From Draconibacterium orientale (lineage in GTDB: Bacteria; Bacteroidota; Bacteroidia; Bacteroidales; UBA1556), in assembly GCA_022736595.1 (NCBI GenBank), contig DZDC01000150.1, positions 1 through 5,085 of the forward strand: a stretch of DNA of 5,085 nucleotides, written 5' to 3'. The notes beneath the pieces are model-generated. The model made no database searches. It was given only the letters and a program-made list of their open reading frames with translations, and was not told the origin of the DNA. Below are positions 5,082 to 5,085 of the stretch, piece after piece; position 1 is the first letter of the stretch, and every line of letters begins with the position of its first letter. Both the position numbers and the translations under genes were made by a program.

Positions 5082-5085
5082 CCAC

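Noticed and set aside
5001..5085. CRISPR array
   Set aside because: The repeats are directly adjacent 20-mers without spacers.

Overview
The window is a compact accessory-type stretch of bacterial DNA, AT-rich by eye. ATG and GTG starts and purine-rich ribosome binding sites are visible. A proteobacterial host is the best guess. It rests on the style of the regulator and on the GGGACACC/GGGAAATAG repeat at the right edge, which I associate from memory with repeats near transposases in beta- and gammaproteobacteria. No ribosomal, metabolic or phage structural gene is present to fix the taxonomy.

Layout. Positions 1-196 hold no gene I can support; they carry a widely spaced 20-bp inverted repeat and a second short one. 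A minus-strand gene (197-760) encodes a small membrane protein with about four hydrophobic segments. A 335-bp intergenic region (761-1095) separates it from a rightward cluster. It holds a perfect 16-bp palindrome, two TGCCA/TGGCA inverted pairs and one or two possible tiny ORFs. The rightward cluster is an HTH-WYL transcription regulator (1096-2013), a possible 32-residue ORF overlapping its end (2000-2098), a zinc-ribbon protein with a glycine-rich hydrophobic C-terminal region (start most likely 2159, end 3091), a 378-residue membrane protein with many histidines in its N-terminal half (3148-4284), and a fourth ORF (4371-5057). The last 18 codons of that ORF come from a tandem repeat, so its native C-terminus appears lost. 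The window ends inside this repeat/hairpin element.

How the genes may work together. Only the regulator can be assigned to a known family. WYL regulators of this architecture often control phage-defence and other conditionally toxic modules. Here one sits directly upstream of three unrecognised same-strand genes that all carry glycine-rich hydrophobic segments. A regulated membrane-acting module, possibly anti-phage, is a reasonable hypothesis, but no catalytic domain is recognised in any downstream gene. If the repeat at the right edge really disrupted the last gene, this copy may be partly inactive.
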